21,552 bases of DNA from Planctomycetota bacterium (lineage in GTDB: Bacteria; Planctomycetota; PUPC01; JACPCR01), in assembly GCA_030740295.1 (NCBI GenBank), contig JASLXP010000513.1, positions 1-21,552 of the forward strand, given 5' to 3'. The notes under the pieces were generated by a model. It was not told the DNA's origin, did not search any database, and saw nothing but the letters and a program-made list of their open reading frames with translations. The translations under genes and the position numbers were made by a program. Below are positions 20,836-21,552 of the stretch, one piece after another (position 1 is the first letter of the stretch; the number at the start of each line of letters is the position of its first letter).

Positions 20836-21552
20836 ATGAGCAAGACAAAGTATCGCGTTGCCATCATCGGCACAGGCCGCATGGGCGGACTTATTGAAGA
20901 CGAACTGCCGGTCAATCAGTTCTGGAAACCTTACGGACATTTCAGCGGGTATGAGGCTGTCGAAGAAACGGAAGTCATCGCAATTGCCAATCGTGGTGAG
21001 GAGCGATTGAAGCGATTCGCTGAACGTTTCAATTTTTCAAACACCTATCTCGATTACCAGGAAATGATCGAGAAAGAAGAACCGGACATCGTCAGCGTGA
21101 CCACGCCCTCCTTTGCCCGGTCCGAGCCGATTATCTTCTGCGCAGAGCACGGCGTGAAAGGCATCTATTCCGAAAAGGGATTATGCGCGTCACTGGAAGA
21201 AGCTGACCGGGTGGCGGAGGCGTGCAGAAAAAATCAAGTGGCCTTCAACTGGGGCGCGATGCGCAGACACCACGACGGTTACATGCGTGTGTCTGAAGCC
21301 ATCGCGGCCGGAGATATCGGCGAACCAAAATACGTCTCCATGTATGCCCTTACGGACATAATCAAACATCACCCCCATACGATTGACCTCGTCTCCATGC
21401 TCATCGGCGACCCCGCGCCTGCCTGGGTCGAGGGTACTTTTCTCGAGCCGAGTTCAGAGGATCAGAAAGGCTCTCGCCAGTACCCGGCGTTCGATCCCGA
21501 TGGCAATCGGTTCCTGCCGCCGGAAGGCCAGGAGATCGCCGATCCATTGGTC
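20836..21552 (+). CDS. Gfo/Idh/MocA family NAD(P)-dependent oxidoreductase (3' truncated by the window)
   Basis: The open frame runs from ATG 20836 to the window edge (239 codons, no stop). It begins with KYRVAIIGTGRMGG, a Rossmann GxGxxG loop for NAD(P). DIVSVTTPSFARSEP and then YSEKGLCASLEEADRV follow; Lys is at the place of the family's EKP motif, with Gly instead of Pro. RRHHDGYMRVSEAIAAGDIGEP starts the substrate domain, and KHHPHTIDLVSMLIGDP is the usual substrate-side His-rich helix. These enzymes oxidise or reduce sugars, inositols and related polyols. The C-terminal part, which would define the subgroup, is missing. The ATG has no strong Shine-Dalgarno but matches the family start. 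Its place fits a sugar or sugar-acid pathway with the aldolase. Confidence 0.92.
   Translation, partial: MSKTKYRVAIIGTGRMGGLIEDELPVNQFWKPYGHFSGYEAVEETEVIAIANRGEERLKRFAERFNFSNTYLDYQEMIEKEEPDIVSVTTPSFARSEPIIFCAEHGVKGIYSEKGLCASLEEADRVAEACRKNQVAFNWGAMRRHHDGYMRVSEAIAAGDIGEPKYVSMYALTDIIKHHPHTIDLVSMLIGDPAPAWVEGTFLEPSSEDQKGSRQYPAFDPDGNRFLPPEGQEIADPLV

Overview
The window carries about eighteen recognisable protein genes on both strands and no rRNA, tRNA, CRISPR array, transposase or phage gene that I can see. The genome is moderately GC-rich. Several features point to an uncultured bacterium of the PVC superphylum (Planctomycetota, Verrucomicrobiota, Lentisphaerota) or a nearby lineage: two pseudopilin-like proteins with an H-X9-D[A/G] ending, a type I sulfatase, an FHA-linked Ser/Thr kinase, a large TPR protein and a GH2 enzyme. 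This placement is inference from gene content, not from a marker gene.

Layout. Positions 1-149 hold the probable tail of a plus-strand gene. A minus-strand sulfatase (326-1780) is divergent from a nitrilase-superfamily amidohydrolase and a DUF6940-type gene (2059-3636). The sulfatase/nitrilase spacer contains an 11-unit heptamer repeat and a tandem 14-mer. On the minus strand follow an RNase H-like exonuclease with DEDD residues (3737-4591), a Uma2-family PD-(D/E)XK protein (4706-5365) and a 1013-residue exported TPR protein with a degenerate transglutaminase-like core (5471-8512). Divergent from the last is a membrane-anchored FHA protein with a very charged linker (8693-9958). A minus-strand block then holds a small one-TM protein, two tandem pseudopilin paralogues (9994-11496) and an FHA plus Ser/Thr kinase protein (11884-13416). 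Next come a small, apparently frameshifted gene that overlaps the preceding GH2 gene by GTGA (13455-13801), the GH2 glycosidase (13798-15912), and an atypical receiver/PilZ-like regulator with its own terminator (16021-16752).

The right end is a plus-strand metabolic run: RidA-like protein, two-domain cupin, LarB (first enzyme of nickel-pincer cofactor synthesis), KDPG/KHG aldolase, NAD(P)HX dehydratase and a truncated Gfo/Idh/MocA oxidoreductase (17024-21552). It reads as sugar-acid catabolism with cofactor supply and metabolite repair.

Most notable are: strand-symmetric GAWTCnn heptamer arrays at two distant intergenic sites, one of which fills the ribosome-binding position of the cupin gene; pseudopilin paralogues with nearly identical bodies but different N-terminal helices, both with Asp instead of Glu at mature position 5; two FHA proteins and a kinase near these pseudopilins; a TPR protein whose transglutaminase-like core seems to have lost its catalytic triad; and the larB-eda-nnrD gene order. 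No completely new system is proven by sequence alone. The kinase/FHA/pseudopilin block is the best candidate for an undescribed one.
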